A stretch of 64,000 nucleotides of DNA from Rhynochetos jubatus (taxonomy: Eukaryota > Chordata > Aves > Eurypygiformes > Rhynochetidae): positions 15,822,404 to 15,886,403 of the forward strand of contig CM050657.1 of the NCBI GenBank assembly GCA_027574665.1, read 5' to 3'. Below the pieces are notes generated by a model. That model was not told the origin of the DNA. It did no database searches and saw nothing but the letters and a program-made list of their open reading frames with translations. Positions 13,401 to 25,123 of this stretch are shown here, one piece after another (position 1 is the stretch's first letter; each line of letters opens with the position of its first letter). A program made the translations under genes and the position numbers.

Positions 13401-16400
13401 ATCAATTTATAATAATATTTGCTCTCTTTAGCTTGAAGAGTTTTTTCTCTTTTAATGAACACTGTTTCCCACGAAAGCAATGAAAGAACAAGCCCTGATC
13501 ACTAGGAAGTGTAGAAACATCTCAGATTCTGGTTTTCTGTAGGCTAGGCACAGCTGAAAATAACTTTTTTAATTGATGTCAGAGAATTTGATCTGTGTTA
13601 TTTTATGAAGAACGTAAAATTTAGGCTATTTCTTGGTCTCCAAAATTAGAATAGCAATTTGTATGGAAGAGGCAGGCTCGTGCATGTATTTGTAAGGAAT
13701 CCTTGCTGTTTGGGTTTCTGCCTTGGATGCTTCCTACAAAAAACAGTGGCAAAAGATCCCTGAAGCTTTGCTAAGCAGGGAGGGTGGTATCTTTTTCTTT
13801 TGGTGTTTGTAGCCCAACCTGTGAATGTGAATTAAAACTGCAATAGCAGTTTAAAGCTAATTAGTGTCAGTGTATTCTTGTACACTGAGACAGTTGCTAG
13901 TATTCCGCTGGCTTGGTTCAACTCTATGTTGAGTATGTGCTGCACGGTCTGTGACTGAAATTGTCTCTTCTGCCTCAAAACGCTGTTGGTATAGACCTTG
14001 GCAGGGACACTCACAACCCAGCACAGGAATGCCGCTTCAGAGACATCACACCCCACAGAGTACGGTTGAGCTGGCCGTAGCTGTAGGGCTGTAAGTGGGG
14101 ATGCTGCACGGGTGGAAGGAGGTCATTGTCCCGCTGGTAACTGAGCTGACGTGGTCGGGGCAGCCACAGCCCCCCTGTGACAGGAGAGAGGAGAAGGGCC
14201 CGCAGAGCTGCAGCACCAAGTTGCACCAACCAGTGCCTGCAGCAGGGAGGATGGTCATGGGGAGGGATTAGATAGATCGATTAATAAACCTCGTCCTCCC
14301 AGATCAGGTCACTTTTCTGTTCACTCCCAGAACTGCCTGACTTGGATTTCATATTGTATCAGGCCAGGTTTTGGTTTGTGCTGTGTGTGCTGGGTTACGC
14401 CAAGTCCCACCGTACGCGCGACTGGCTCTGTGCCTTGTTAGAGCACTGCTTTGCCTTGTTAGAGCCATGGCCCACGGGCTGTAAAGAGTTTGAGTCAGCA
14501 TTTGCTCAGCCCAGGTCCCTGTGAATCAGCTAACGCACAGTGGGTACGTTAAGGAGGAAGGCACCAGGTGATTTGGCTGACTCCACTCAGCTTATACCTC
14601 TGTGGGCTGCAGGATCCCTTGGGCGATACACAGTCTATTTTCCTCGAGCTGAACTGTAGCCGTCCCTGTGAGAAGAGGGACAGGCATCAAGTGTGAAAGA
14701 AAGGGTAGGGCCAGATTGCCCTCTGTGCAGGAGAGGCTGTGCTGCCTTTCGCTCACGGGAGCCTGAGGCAGGCAGGCCTTATCAGGCTCAGCCTGAGTTT
14801 CCCTCAGGATGCATCCTGTAGGCATGCTTTGTAGGTAAAGAGATTGTGCTTGGGCTGGAAATCTCTCATGATGTGTCTTCCACTGGGCTGGGGTGGTTTT
14901 GGGTACAAATTGTGCAATAAGGCTGCTAACAGCAGAAATATGAATGAGATCTTCACTATCTACCACCAAGGGTCTGGTTGTCTCTGTGCCTTGTTGTTTA
15001 CTCCACCCCTTCCCTGCGATTCCAACCTGCTCCAGGGGACAGTCTTGTAAGTTGCTCAGGTGGCAATATCACCTTAGGGTGAGACGGAGATGGAAAGTCA
15101 ACCAAAATCCAATGGCTTGGGACTTCAGTTTATATGTAGATGTGTGGAGGTGAGCTGGAAACGGAAGGAGCGTGGCCTTCTGAAAATCGCATCAGCAGAA
15201 GTGTGATCTGCTGCAGCCCTCGCTCTGCAGAAATATTCCTGGTCCTTGCCTTTTGTACCACCTGAGCTGAAGAGACCGAGCGATGCCTAACACTGGTTTT
15301 AGACAGAATAATGGCTTCAGTGTAAGTTTTATGGCAAAATCAGGGAACAAGCTTTAAAAGGTCCAAGCAATTCAGTAAGTGAAATAGTGGGAAGTGAACC
15401 TGTGGCATTTGTTTTTAAAAGACTGAGTCTGCAAGAGGCTAATGACTGATGGCTAACTCTGTTTTGTCTCCTCTGAAAAGGTTGGCCCAGCAGGCAAATG
15501 CCATCTCTAGACACATTTGAAGATTTCGAAGCCATCCCCTCCAGCACAGATGAGCTCTCCAACTCTTCGGACTTGGAGGAGGAGACCAACCCGAACAATG
15601 TAATTCCTTTTTCAAGTTACACTGCCCTTTCCCAGCACAACCCCCTCTTTAAAGCTCATGATGTAACCTGCAACGTTTGGGTTCGTACAAGCCTTAAATT
15701 CATGGATGTGCGGGAAGACAGAAATAGGAGTTTGATCTGGGGTGTTGGGGCATTATTCCAAGACTATTTTATTGATCAGGACCAAAACTGTAAGCTGTAG
15801 CTTCACCTGTATGGGTAGGCAACAAAAGGGGGGGAAACTCTGAGCCTTTAAAAAAGTAATTTCAGACTTTTCCAGGTAATTGAACCTGGTGTCACAAACA
15901 TGATTTCTGTACCAAAATAATAGCTGGCTGGTTAATTCTAAAGCCTGAATGCACAGCACAGTTCTGTCCTAAGTTCAAATAATATTTAACCTGGGCATGA
16001 TAAAAGGAACACGAAAGGACACAATTCATTACAGCAGAAATCTCTGCCAGCTTGAAATGCCATTTCAGTGTTTCACTGAACTCGCTCTCCCTTGCACCCT
16101 GTTCTCTCACCCACAGTGACTGTATTGCTGCTGCACTGTTTCCTTCCTTTCAGGGGACCAATCTTTACCGGGTAGAAGGCAGTTTTGACAGCTGTTTCCC
16201 AGACTCTCTTACACTCGAGGACGGAGATTTAGTGCAGTTTGTGCAGGAAGGAGAAAATGGTCAATGGTGAGTACAGCAGAGACACAGAATTTGACAGGTC
16301 GAACAGCCGTAACCTCCTGGAAAAAAATTTCAAATGGTCAGTAGAATATCAAAGCCTCTTGGAAATGGATCCAAATCCACTCACCCCACTGACCACACTG

Positions 16401-19393
16401 AAAGAGGCAGTGGGGGGCATGAACATAGAAGCAGCTTTGGCTAATTCCATCCCACCTGGTTGGCTTTCATCCCAAACGCTTGAGGCATGAGGTTTAAGAG
16501 GATAAAAGTTTGCATAAAGGAAACAGGGGAATATTTGGGCCTTTGACTCCAAAAGCCAGAAGGACAACTGTCAAAGCAGCACCCTCCCATAGGATACAGC
16601 AGTGAGATCCCCATGCTTCCACCGAGCTGCAGGAGTGACCCAGAGAGCAGTTTCAGCCCCACAGGCTTAGAAATAAGATGTGATTGACAAAATGGAGTGA
16701 ATGTGTCCCCCTTGAGCTCACATGTGTCTCGGTGTATTTATTCTCTCTTGCTGAGAAGTGAGTGTTAGGAACAGACCTGGCTGCACACGTGAACTCTCTT
16801 TCCATGGGGGCAGAAGGTCTGATCCCCGAGAAACGCCTGTGCAGTCAGACCCTTCCCGCACAACTGACATGCAACTGAGATGGGAGCAAGTCCCATAGCG
16901 TGAAGTAGGTGGGAAGTGAACTAAACCCATTCACCCTGGGTGCTGTTTACAGCAGGGGGGATGGACAGCGTGAAAGATTCAGTTTCTTCAGCTCTGAACT
17001 TGGCTCAGGGTCTCAGACACAGGCCAAGGTCACTGCTTCCTCACCCACACAGTCTGTTTGCAAGCCATCTTGTTGTGGGATACGGGGTGAAACACAGTCA
17101 CCGGCTACCTGTAGGACTTCCCTGGGTCCTCTGCCTTCCTCCTCCACCCAGGGAATAGCTGCCCAACATACAGCTCTCAGGAGCACAACCAGGGAAAGGG
17201 AATGCAGGGAAATTCACTGACTATTCTCTGATTTTCAGGTTAGTGAAGAAGCTGGTCTCTGAAAAAAGCGACTGGGTTCCTTCCAGTATATTGCAGCCAG
17301 CAGAGGGGGACAGCAACAACATAATTAAGAACAGCAACGCAGGTAACAGGGGAATTGTGTTGCTGGTACTTTTTTTTTTTTTCATACTAAGGAAGGATGT
17401 GATAAACTGTGCACTTCCTATATTAAAGTGCTCGGCCTGAGTGCATGTCTGCGTGCAGTCCCTGGGGACGCAGCTGAGCTAGCCGGTTTGGTGCCTTCGG
17501 TGTCAGAGCTAGTTAGGCACAGCAGCTTACCTTGGCATGGTTTAACCGCTTTCCCTTTCCCAGGCAGAACTGGAATCTTCCACCAACCTCCTGTGGCTGC
17601 CAGTGCCCAGGCTGGCTACTTTACAGCTAGCCCGGGTGTGGCATGTGGCAAGGGGTGTTGTAACTGCGGGATAGCTTTCATCCCAACAGGTAGCGTTTGG
17701 ATTTACACCAGCATCGGGGCTGTGGTTCTCATCGAGGTTTGAAAACACTAAAATCTCATCAACCATTACTGCTCTCATCGTATTTCACTGCTGGCTCCGA
17801 AGGCTGGAGGAAGGGCTGCTCTGATTTCAGCCGATCAGCACAAAAAGTGCCCAACAAGCTGTTCTTCGGCTTGGTTCTAACCTAACGCCCAAACAGGTTG
17901 TACGCAAACAGCTGAATCTCAGCAACTCTGCGCATCAAAGGTTTACAGTTTCAGACTCATTTGTGCCTCTCCTTAAATACAATTTACCAAAGTGTGTCCC
18001 ACTCTTCTGGTAACAAAAGCAAAATCTGGCACAGCCATTCCCTGGGACCTGCGGTAGGGCGCTGCCCCCATTCTGTCCTGAGCTGCTGGTTTCTTTTGAT
18101 GGGTTTTTTGGGTCAGTTGGTTAAAGTGAAGAAAACTCTGAGAGCCAGCCGGGATTCTCTGCTGTGGCGTAAAGGGAGTTTGGTAATGGCTGCTGCTTCA
18201 CCTCCACAGCAGGCCGGTCCTGTCTTCGCCCTCTGTGCCTAGCTCTGGCTCTTGCTTCTCTGGCATGTCTAATGCTTCCAAACAAAAATACCCCACACAC
18301 ACTACAGTTAGCTACAGAACTGTCGTGGTTTGCTCCGGCTAGCAAAATACCGCGCAGCCGCTCACACAAATCCCCCCTCCCCTCCTCCACTGGAGGGGAA
18401 GAATCGGCAGAAAAAGAAATAAGGAAGCTCATAAAATTGAGATAAGAACTATTTACTAATTAAATCTAAATCAATATATACAAATACTACTACTACTAAA
18501 TAATTAAGATAATAGAAAATAAAGCATATGGTACAATATGGTACAATATGGTACAATTTCTTACCACCCACTGACCAATGCACACCCAGATGCTGAGTAG
18601 TGAGAGTCAGACCCAGAGAGCCCGAGAGCGATGGCAGCACGAGAGCTGTCACAGCAGACTCTGAGCGAACCCTAACAGCGATAGCACAGCCAGGAACCCT
18701 AAACAAACCCACCAACTCCCTCACGAACAAGCCAGCACAGGAGTCAGCAAAGCAGCTAACGCAGGAGTCAGGGGGAGTGTTAACAAGTGTCCGGGAGTAG
18801 ACAAGCAAGAGAGTAAGGGAGAGAATAATGGCTCCCGGACCCCCCTCTCGCCTAAGCTCCGGAACGTGACATACTATGGAACGAAATACTCCCTTGGCCA
18901 GTTTGGGTCAGCTGCCTGAACTGTGTGTCCCCTGCACTGCCTGTAGCGGGACAGCGAGAGCTGGGAACGCAGCTGCAGGGTCAGAAGTGGAGAAAGACCT
19001 TGAATCCAGTACCGGCACTCCCCAGCACCAGCTGAAAACTTATCAGTACTTCTCTCAGCGTCCAGGAACACAGCCTCCTAGCAACCACAGTAAAGGGAGT
19101 TAACTCTTTCCCGACTGAACCCAGCACAATGCCAAAGGACATTCCCTTGCCTTTAGTGGAGGAATTAGAACAGTACAATTGTGATTATTTCATTTTTATT
19201 TTATTTCAGGCTTTTAACAATGAACCCCGAGACTGTAGCTGGGAAATCCCTTAGACGTGTTGTAGTGACAATGCCCATGTCCTCCTTTTCAGACATGTAC
19301 AACGATTCCTGCAGCACGGCCTCAGTAGAGTCCGACACCAAGGAGAGCGAGGTGGCCAGAAGCTTCCCAGCAGAACAGAGGGCTGGCAGCTGA
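1347..19393 (+). CDS. MCF2L2: MCF2L2, 3' part of gene (linker and SH3-like C-terminus)
   Basis: Eight candidate coding exons on the + strand join in one frame up to the last junction: 1347-1456, 5248-5343, 9279-9368, 13269-13355, 15481-15599, 16154-16266, 17239-17342 and a terminal exon ending at 19393. MCF2L2 belongs to the Dbl/DBS family of Rho GTPase exchange factors, which activate Rho GTPases at membranes through a DH-PH module; that module must lie upstream of this window. What is visible is a Ser/Thr-rich linker, an acidic stretch (NSSDLEEE) and a segment resembling the C-terminal SH3 domain of MCF2L/DBS. The gene name rests on this resemblance and on its position before LAMP3 and MCCC1, as in human. 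The paralogue MCF2L is the main alternative, but synteny argues against it. The terminal exon has an unresolved phase problem (see its own entry). Confidence 0.75.
2962..3560 (-). mobile_element. CR1 LINE 3' fragment, antisense
   Basis: The + strand reads as the complement of a CR1 3' region: it has CCACCTAGTCTAACC, GCTCAGGGCTGTGTCCAGT, GATAAGATCCCCCTGAG, CTCCAGGCTGAACAATCCCA and GTACTGGGGAGCCCAGGAC in the family order. It is 5'-truncated, as CR1 copies usually are, and diverged. It sits in an MCF2L2 intron. Confidence 0.85.
5248..5343 (+). CDS. MCF2L2: MCF2L2 candidate exon, linker
   Basis: A long CT-rich tract ends in TAG at 5245-5247, and the GTAAAA donor follows 5343. The exon is 96 nt, symmetric phase 1-1, and open throughout. 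It encodes a basic stretch containing RKRFTLQGLSNRRAPPK, which looks like the regulatory linker of Dbl-family GEFs. Confidence 0.65.
9279..9368 (+). CDS. MCF2L2: MCF2L2 candidate exon, linker
   Basis: The acceptor is TTCTCCCAG and the donor GTACTG. The exon is 90 nt, phase 1-1. It encodes DPESKEREVTRRFSLASS followed by a Ser/Thr-rich end. The RRFSLAS segment resembles a basophilic-kinase site, which is an inference from motif only. Confidence 0.65.
13269..13355 (+). CDS. MCF2L2: MCF2L2 candidate exon, linker
   Basis: The acceptor is CTGTCACAG and the donor GTAAAT. The exon is 87 nt, phase 1-1, with an open frame reading DAFENTILAQTKC and then a Ser/Thr/Pro/Arg-rich tail. It could be alternatively skipped without a frame change, like the two exons before it. 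Confidence 0.6.
15481..15599 (+). CDS. MCF2L2: MCF2L2 exon, acidic linker before SH3
   Basis: The acceptor is CTGAAAAG and the donor GTAATT. The exon is 119 nt, enters in phase 1 and leaves in phase 0. It encodes WPSRQMPSLDTFEDFEAIPS followed by a Ser-rich acidic run. The 'NSSDxEEE' pattern closely resembles the segment just before the SH3 domain of MCF2L. Confidence 0.8.
16154..16266 (+). CDS. MCF2L2: MCF2L2 exon, SH3-like domain, first part
   Basis: The acceptor is CCTTTCAG and the donor GTGAGT. The exon enters in phase 0 and leaves with two bases of a Trp codon. It encodes GTNLYRVEGSFD, then LTLEDGDLVQFVQEGENGQ and W. The ALYDY-like start, the 'L-x-GD-x-V' strand and the 'EGE-x-GQW' stretch are SH3 hallmarks. 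Confidence 0.85.
17239..17342 (+). CDS. MCF2L2: MCF2L2 exon, SH3-like domain, second part
   Basis: The acceptor is GATTTTCAG and the donor GTAACA. The first base completes the conserved Trp. The exon encodes LVKKLVSEKSDWVPSSILQP, the final SH3 strands: 'G/D-W-V-P-x-S-x-L' is the classic SH3 end, although the usual Gly before the Trp is Asp here. It ends in phase 1. Confidence 0.85.
18321..19128. mobile_element. Solo LTR of an avian endogenous retrovirus
   Basis: About 808 bp runs from TGTCGTGGTTTGC to CCCAGCACA, so the unit has the TG...CA ends of an LTR. The start, the middle (ACCACCCACTGACCAATGC), the GGCCAGTTTGGGTCAGCTG segment and the end match, from memory, a widespread LTR family in bird genomes. 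It lies in the last MCF2L2 intron, with its right end 81 bp before the terminal exon. No internal gag, pol or env sequence flanks it. I see no matching 5-bp target duplication, so it may be old or the ends slightly off. Orientation was not settled. Confidence 0.7.
18525..18557. repeat. 10-bp tandem repeat, three copies, inside the LTR
   Basis: ATATGGTACA is repeated three times in a row within the A/T-rich middle part of the solo LTR. It is probably a small internal expansion of this copy. Confidence 0.8.
19210..19393 (+). CDS. MCF2L2: MCF2L2 terminal exon (start uncertain)
   Basis: A strong acceptor (TTTTATTTCAG) ends at 19209. From there the long open frame, containing SLRRVVVTMPMSSFSDMY and ending in TGA at 19391-19393, needs two bases from the previous exon, while exon 17239-17342 supplies one. 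In the supplied phase the strong acceptor gives Gly-Phe and an immediate TAA. A weaker AG at 19237-19238 (exon start 19239) restores the long frame and adds about 50 residues. Both ends are plausible and transcripts would decide. No clear AATAAA was found in the next kilobase. Confidence 0.5.
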
Positions 19394-22300
19394 ACAGCAG
19401 GACCAGCCTTCCTCAGGACCCCATCCATCTCTCTTTATTTTGGGTGGACGCTGGATCAAAGTTGCCTTTCTCACAAGCTCTGAGGTTCATAATTCACTAA
19501 AACTTTGTCAGCATGAGCAGACGAGAACTGTGCTGTCCACCTGGCAGGCTGGGAACACAGACCTGAAAGCAGCATTAGACATCCACAAAGCATCAAACCC
19601 CTCCCTCAGTATTAGAGGAGAAAAACGCTTCTCACGTTGATTATCAAACTGTTTCAGAAGATGTGGCCTAAATTAGGTCGACAGCAGAGCTGAAGAATTA
19701 CTATGCACGCACCTTTTGGCACCGCTGCCTGAGCAGCGAGTCACTGCAGAGGGACACGCGCACGGTTCCGAGTCCTTGCTCTACCATGGGGTCGTCTGGA
19801 GGTTTTTCCGTTTGCTTGCCTCTGGCTGTGCCTTCCCTGTCCTCCTTGATTCCAGCTGATACATCACAAACGTGCCCTTTTTGCTGATGGTCAACACCAA
19901 AACCGTCCCATTTTTGGGTGGCTGTGGAAGGGAAGCTTCTGACTTGGACCGTCAGCGAGGCTTCACGCAGCAGTGGCGTGACTGCTTTTGCGGTGGCACC
20001 GGGAACGACCTGCTGCATTGGCGTGTGTCGGGATCGCACTGGTGGCAACTCCTGGCTATGAGGTGGAGGTGCAGGGCTTAGCAGGGAAGCAAAGACGTGT
20101 GACAGCTGCTGTGACAACGAACAGTCTGAACTCTTTTTACAATCCAAGTCATTCCTCTGCAGTCTGTGGTTGCTGGATCACAATCCTTTGCATTTAGTGC
20201 CGAGAATTCAGTTGAATGCCATTTAATGTCACGAGTTTGAGTAGACTGCATGCTTCTTCGTGTGCTGGGCTATGGAGTAGATACATTTCATCCCCCGCTT
20301 GGAACATACTTAAGCATTGCAAATAGGCGGTGAGCATTAGATGCTCCAATGAGTGGATAGAGTGGTGGTGTTAAATACTTCTTGCCAGGACATTTGATGA
20401 AAGGACTGTACCAAATCTCTGTCACGTAGGGATGTAATGATAATATAAAGTGATTCCAGATGTTGTTATTCTTGTACAAGCCATTAGCTCGTGTAGGGCA
20501 GCTGTTAAGGCACGAAGGCATTTTGATGGCGATCGGGTCTTAGGTCCCACAAAAGCTGCTGGTGCTTCACTAAAGAGAAGTGCAGACGAAGGGTTGCAAA
20601 CGGGCAGAGATCAGCCTGGTAAGAATGTCCCTAGAAGCTCCAGCGAGCGACTGGCTTTCACTCCTAGGGATTTTCTGTTCAACCCTGAGACTAGTGGTGC
20701 TCTCTGTAAATAACAAAGGGGGCAAAAGCACTAACAGTGGAGATGAAGCAAAACCAAAACCCTCTCTTTAGTATTTGAGCCTCGGAGCAAAGTAGTAGGA
20801 GCCTGTACCGTTTCTGTTAGCTTCTTTGCAGGGACCCGAGGGTTTTCCTTCGTGTCTCAGCAGAGGCTGGCATTGCAGATATCTGTGTGTGTGAGTCAGG
20901 ATAGCTGTGAAGCACGTTGATAGTCCCGTTTCAGAAAAACCCTGGGAGTAGGTAAAAGCTTATTTGGATTTTGTTTGCCTGTGAAGGCTTGTTGGTTAAT
21001 TATGAGTTGCTCTGTGGTGGTTAATTCCCATCGTTCTTCTAGCCATACGCAAACTGTGATTTCTGGCATTTTCTGCTCCTGACTAAAGGACCTGAGGGTT
21101 CTGTACCTTTTTGGAAGCTGATGTTGCCCTACAGAGATAAAAGCTCATCTGTTTTGTGCTGGTTGTTTACCTTAACGATGTCGCAGAGGCTCTCAGGAAC
21201 ATGAATCCTGTTAGTCTGCTGTCGCTATGAGCAGCTTGAGGGAAGAATTGATTCCTTCTGGCCCCTCTAGAACATATGCAGTGACATTTTCTTGTGGTGC
21301 AATTATTTTATCCTCTCCCTAAAATGAGTTCGCTTGGTTTCTGTATTGCTTTCAGTAATTTTGCACGGTCTGATGTCTACCCCTGCCCTAAGAATGGGAG
21401 AGGAAAAGGGTAGGGAGCTTGGGTTGCACATTAATGAACACAGTAAGTTTGTGTGTGTGTGTGTGTGAGAGAGAGACGGGGAAGGGTTGGTTACCGAGGT
21501 ATATGAAACTGCCAAAACTAGGATCTGTGATGTTGCTGACTGATGGAAAGATGCAAACCTGCACTTTGGAGGAGTCTCATTCTAAGAGTGAAATGGCAGT
21601 GGGGAGTCTCTGGACGGAAGGCAGAAAATCAGGTGTTGTCAGTCCATTTCCTACCTCTGCCGTGTGCAGGGTGACAGCGTGCTAGTGCTATATCCCTTGG
21701 TGCCTCGCTAGCTTCCTGTGAAACGGGACCTACTGGATTCCCCATATGTTGAATTCCGATGGTAAACTTCATCATGTATGCAAAAATGGGGGACCCTCAA
21801 GGGGCGAGCAGAGCATTCAGCCCCGTATGTACCACCGTGCCCTCCGTGAGTGTCCGTCCTGCGGGGCAGCCTAGAGCCGGAGCAGGGAAGAGGATTGCTG
21901 CCGAAGCGTCTCCTCTCTCCCAGCTCACCATCTCATCAGGACAGCTGCAGGATGGGCTGCAGTGTAACAATTCACTCCCTGCTTTGCTTCTCTAAGCAAT
22001 CTTTTTGTTTCCAAAATCTCACGTTTTACCCTGTTGGACCCGAGTTTGAGTCACTCCTGCACTGTGAATGCCCTGAGGGTGGCAGGTAACCCCCTGCCCC
22101 GTGGCAGTGGCACAGCACTCTGGTCTCAGCCGTCCCTGGGAGCTGACCGTACCCCAGCTCTCCTCAGACACCACCGAACTCGGGCAGGCAGCTCACAGCC
22201 CGTAACTGTGTCTTTAGCCTTCCTGCAGCGCAGCCAAAGGCAGCTCACCGTTCCTGTCTCCACGTTCCAAACCCAGACCCTGCTGCAATCCTTGCAGCTG

Positions 22301-25077
22301 CTGCTGGGCAGCAGCGGGCCCCTTGCCCGGCGGATGCCTGCGGTGCAAATGGGAGTGAGGCAGAGCCACGCTGCGGGGCTTGCTTTTGGGGAATGGAGTT
22401 CACGACACATCGGGCTGCTGACGCCTCTGAGAGCAGCCAACATGAAGTAACCTTCTGGCTTTGCTGACAAGACAAAATGGGGTTTGGTGACCTTTCTTTT
22501 AATAGTAGACAGGGTAGTCTTTTAAATAGTGTACTTCTGTCAAGGAAGGAGGTAATTAAGGGAATGACTCTCCATGTGCAGTCTAGAATGTGATTTGGTC
22601 ATGTCCAGCAAGACTAATGCGTACGTTAAGGTACACCTATTCTCTATGTAGGCCTTTGACACCACCGTTTTCAGGTAGGTGGACCTAAAAATCACAGTTT
22701 TCAAATAGGCATTTCATTTCAGTGTCGTTTGGAGATGATACAGTGACCGGAAAGTCGTTTAAAAGTGATGGTTGCCACTAAGCTCCAGTGGTAGCAGACA
22801 AGCTCCAACGTCAATCTGTACTGTAGCAGCACCTGTGGGTGAGCACTGTGCCCGTGCAATTTGACCCGCGAGGCCGTGCCTGCTGCCTGGCTGCTCCCGC
22901 CGGGTCCGCACTGGTGAGACCTGCCCTCTGGGCTGAGGTTTTGGGTCGGATCTCCTCCCTCCGCTCTGCTGCCAGCTTCCATGAAACATGCAGAAACTCC
23001 ACTTTCTCGAAACTCTGCCCTCAGCTCAGTCGGGCGTAGGACTCCTTCCTTCCTGGCGGCGAGGACAAGCAGATGGACGGGCAGTCGCTGTGACACGCGT
23101 CTTGCTTGTAGAAACCAGGCCAAAACGCAGCCAGGCCTGATCCTCTCCTCCTCTCACAATCCAGCCCCACCGGGGGAAAACCAGACCAATGGTTGTTGTG
23201 CTGATCCCAAACAGCTGCTGCGGCCAAACCGTGTCTGAGCACTGGCTTTGCGTCCAGTGACAACAAAGCTGTGCGTGTGTCTTATATTCTGGTTGTGTAT
23301 GTGATGAAAAGCCATTTTATTATCCATCATTTTCTTAGACTCCAAGATTTCAAACAGGATTGGGTATGAGAAAGGCCACGCGCCTCCTTTCCAAAAATAC
23401 TCAAAGCCTGACTTGAAATATATATATATGATTAGAAATATATAAGGATACTAAGGAAAAAAGCGCCAAATTGTGGATTTCTTCTTGCAGCTGGAGCTGA
23501 AAGAGCTGCTAAGATTTCCTCTCCCCAGCTGAGAATTGGTACAGTTTGTTTTTCTTACGTATTTTCCATGGTGTTGATAATGATGTATTTGTATATTGTG
23601 ACTGATGAGAGATAATCAGACAGGGAAAAAGCACAGAACTGCCTGTCCTTTTTCGCCAGTCAAGACAGAATGTATGAATTTATTACAAGGAAAAGGTGTG
23701 CAAATGAACTCTCTGTAATGAGGCCGTTCTGACCTGTGTAGAACCACACTTTGTTTGGAATTTATAAAAACTGTAACTAGCACCAACCCATGTGGTGGAT
23801 GTCTCTGTATGGCGTAACAAGTCAAATGAGCTTGCTTTCTATGCAGAACCCCTGAGTATCAGTACAGGCACATCGGCGCGGCTGGAAAACCCACCCATCT
23901 GTCCAACAGAACTTTATTTGTCCAACGTGTGTCACGAAAGGCACAACGTGGGTTCTTCCCTTTACCCGTCTCCCTTAGTCGTGTTCCTGAATCCCTGGGA
24001 CTCGCAGGCTGTTCCGGGATCGGGTGCTAACGGCTGCCAGTGGTTTATTAGGCAGCGCTAATTGACCCAAATGCGTGCTGTGGGTCACACAGAAGGCAAA
24101 CAGGTGAAAATGAGACTGTAGAAACACAACCCAAATACGGAGAGCAAAATCATTTGGCAGTAGTTTCAGCCCGTATTCAGGTTTCTGGGGAGAAACTGCC
24201 CCTCACTTGAGTTTTCAAGTCGCCGCCGGCCTTATGTTACTGCAGTACAATACTGGTATGAGAAAATGAAGGATCGGGGCCGCACCAGAGCCCAGGTGTG
24301 GACATTCCTTTGTTCCCCCCACCCAGCAGGCCCCCTGGCAAAAGCTGAGGGCTGGCGATGCAGGCGTGAGCAGGCGTAATGCTTTCCTGTCGCAGATGGC
24401 GGGTGTGCGGATGCAGCTCCTGGCCCAGCGGGATGTGCTTTGCGGGGACGGCGGTGGGCTGTGCTTATTTGCCAAGGGTGTTGGACACAGCACTAACGGA
24501 GAGACCCTGGCTGATCCTCTGTGAGGCTCGGTGCTTGGGGCAGGACCGAACCAGCCAGCAAAGGCTGCCCACAGTCCCCACCCGGGACCGGAGCCCGCTT
24601 GGGGGCTTTGCTCAGCCCTGTCGCGCTTTCAGCAGGTGCTCTGTGAGGTGGCTCAAGATCACACCTCTCCCTTTGGTGCTTTAACATAAACGGAGGCGTT
24701 TAGCCCTAAAGAAAGTACTTTGGTAAAGCAGAGAGGGGGTACAGCTGCAGACTGCACCAGGCCATCAAAACTGGGGAGCATGAAGCTTTACGTGGCCTTG
24801 CAGAGTCCCAGGTCTCAGCTGCAGTGAGAGCCTGTCCCCCCCGTTACCCCACAGCCCTTTCAGTTTTCACTTGCTTTCCTAACCACCATTTATTTCCCTC
24901 TGCAGCAGTGTACGGACCAGAAGCATTGGTCTCCCCCTCTCTCCACCTCCTTTCCAGCCATGTGACTGAGCCCTCCCAGCACCAAGTGAAACTTCGCAGT
25001 CCCCAGAAAACCTTGATTTCCTTCCCGCCCGCTCCGCGCTGAGAAGCAGCATCTCCCAGCCTGCGGCGGCGCTGGCC
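19394..25077. other. Intergenic interval MCF2L2-LAMP3
   Basis: No supported gene here. Only short overlapping open frames without splice support occur. A (GT)n run of about 20 bp is at 21,449-21,468, followed by (GA)n. A short AT run lies near 23,420. The first part must contain the MCF2L2 3' UTR, and the last few hundred bases the LAMP3 promoter, but neither boundary is readable from the sequence. Confidence 0.6.
21449..21476. repeat. (GT)n(GA)n compound microsatellite
   Basis: About ten GT followed by four GA units in the MCF2L2-LAMP3 interval. Confidence 0.85.
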
Positions 25078-25123
25078 ATGGGGAGCAGCGCACGGCAGCT
25101 CGTCTGGCTAACCCTCGCCTGCG
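25078..25123 (+). CDS. LAMP3: LAMP3 coding exon 1, start codon and signal peptide
   Basis: ATG at 25078 opens MGSSARQLVWLTLAC, a typical signal-peptide core that continues into exon 2 as AFSSCFAEVAS. The donor is GTGAGT and the exon ends in phase 1. The ATG is preceded by GGCC rather than an ideal Kozak purine at -3. The transcription start is not visible. Confidence 0.85.
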
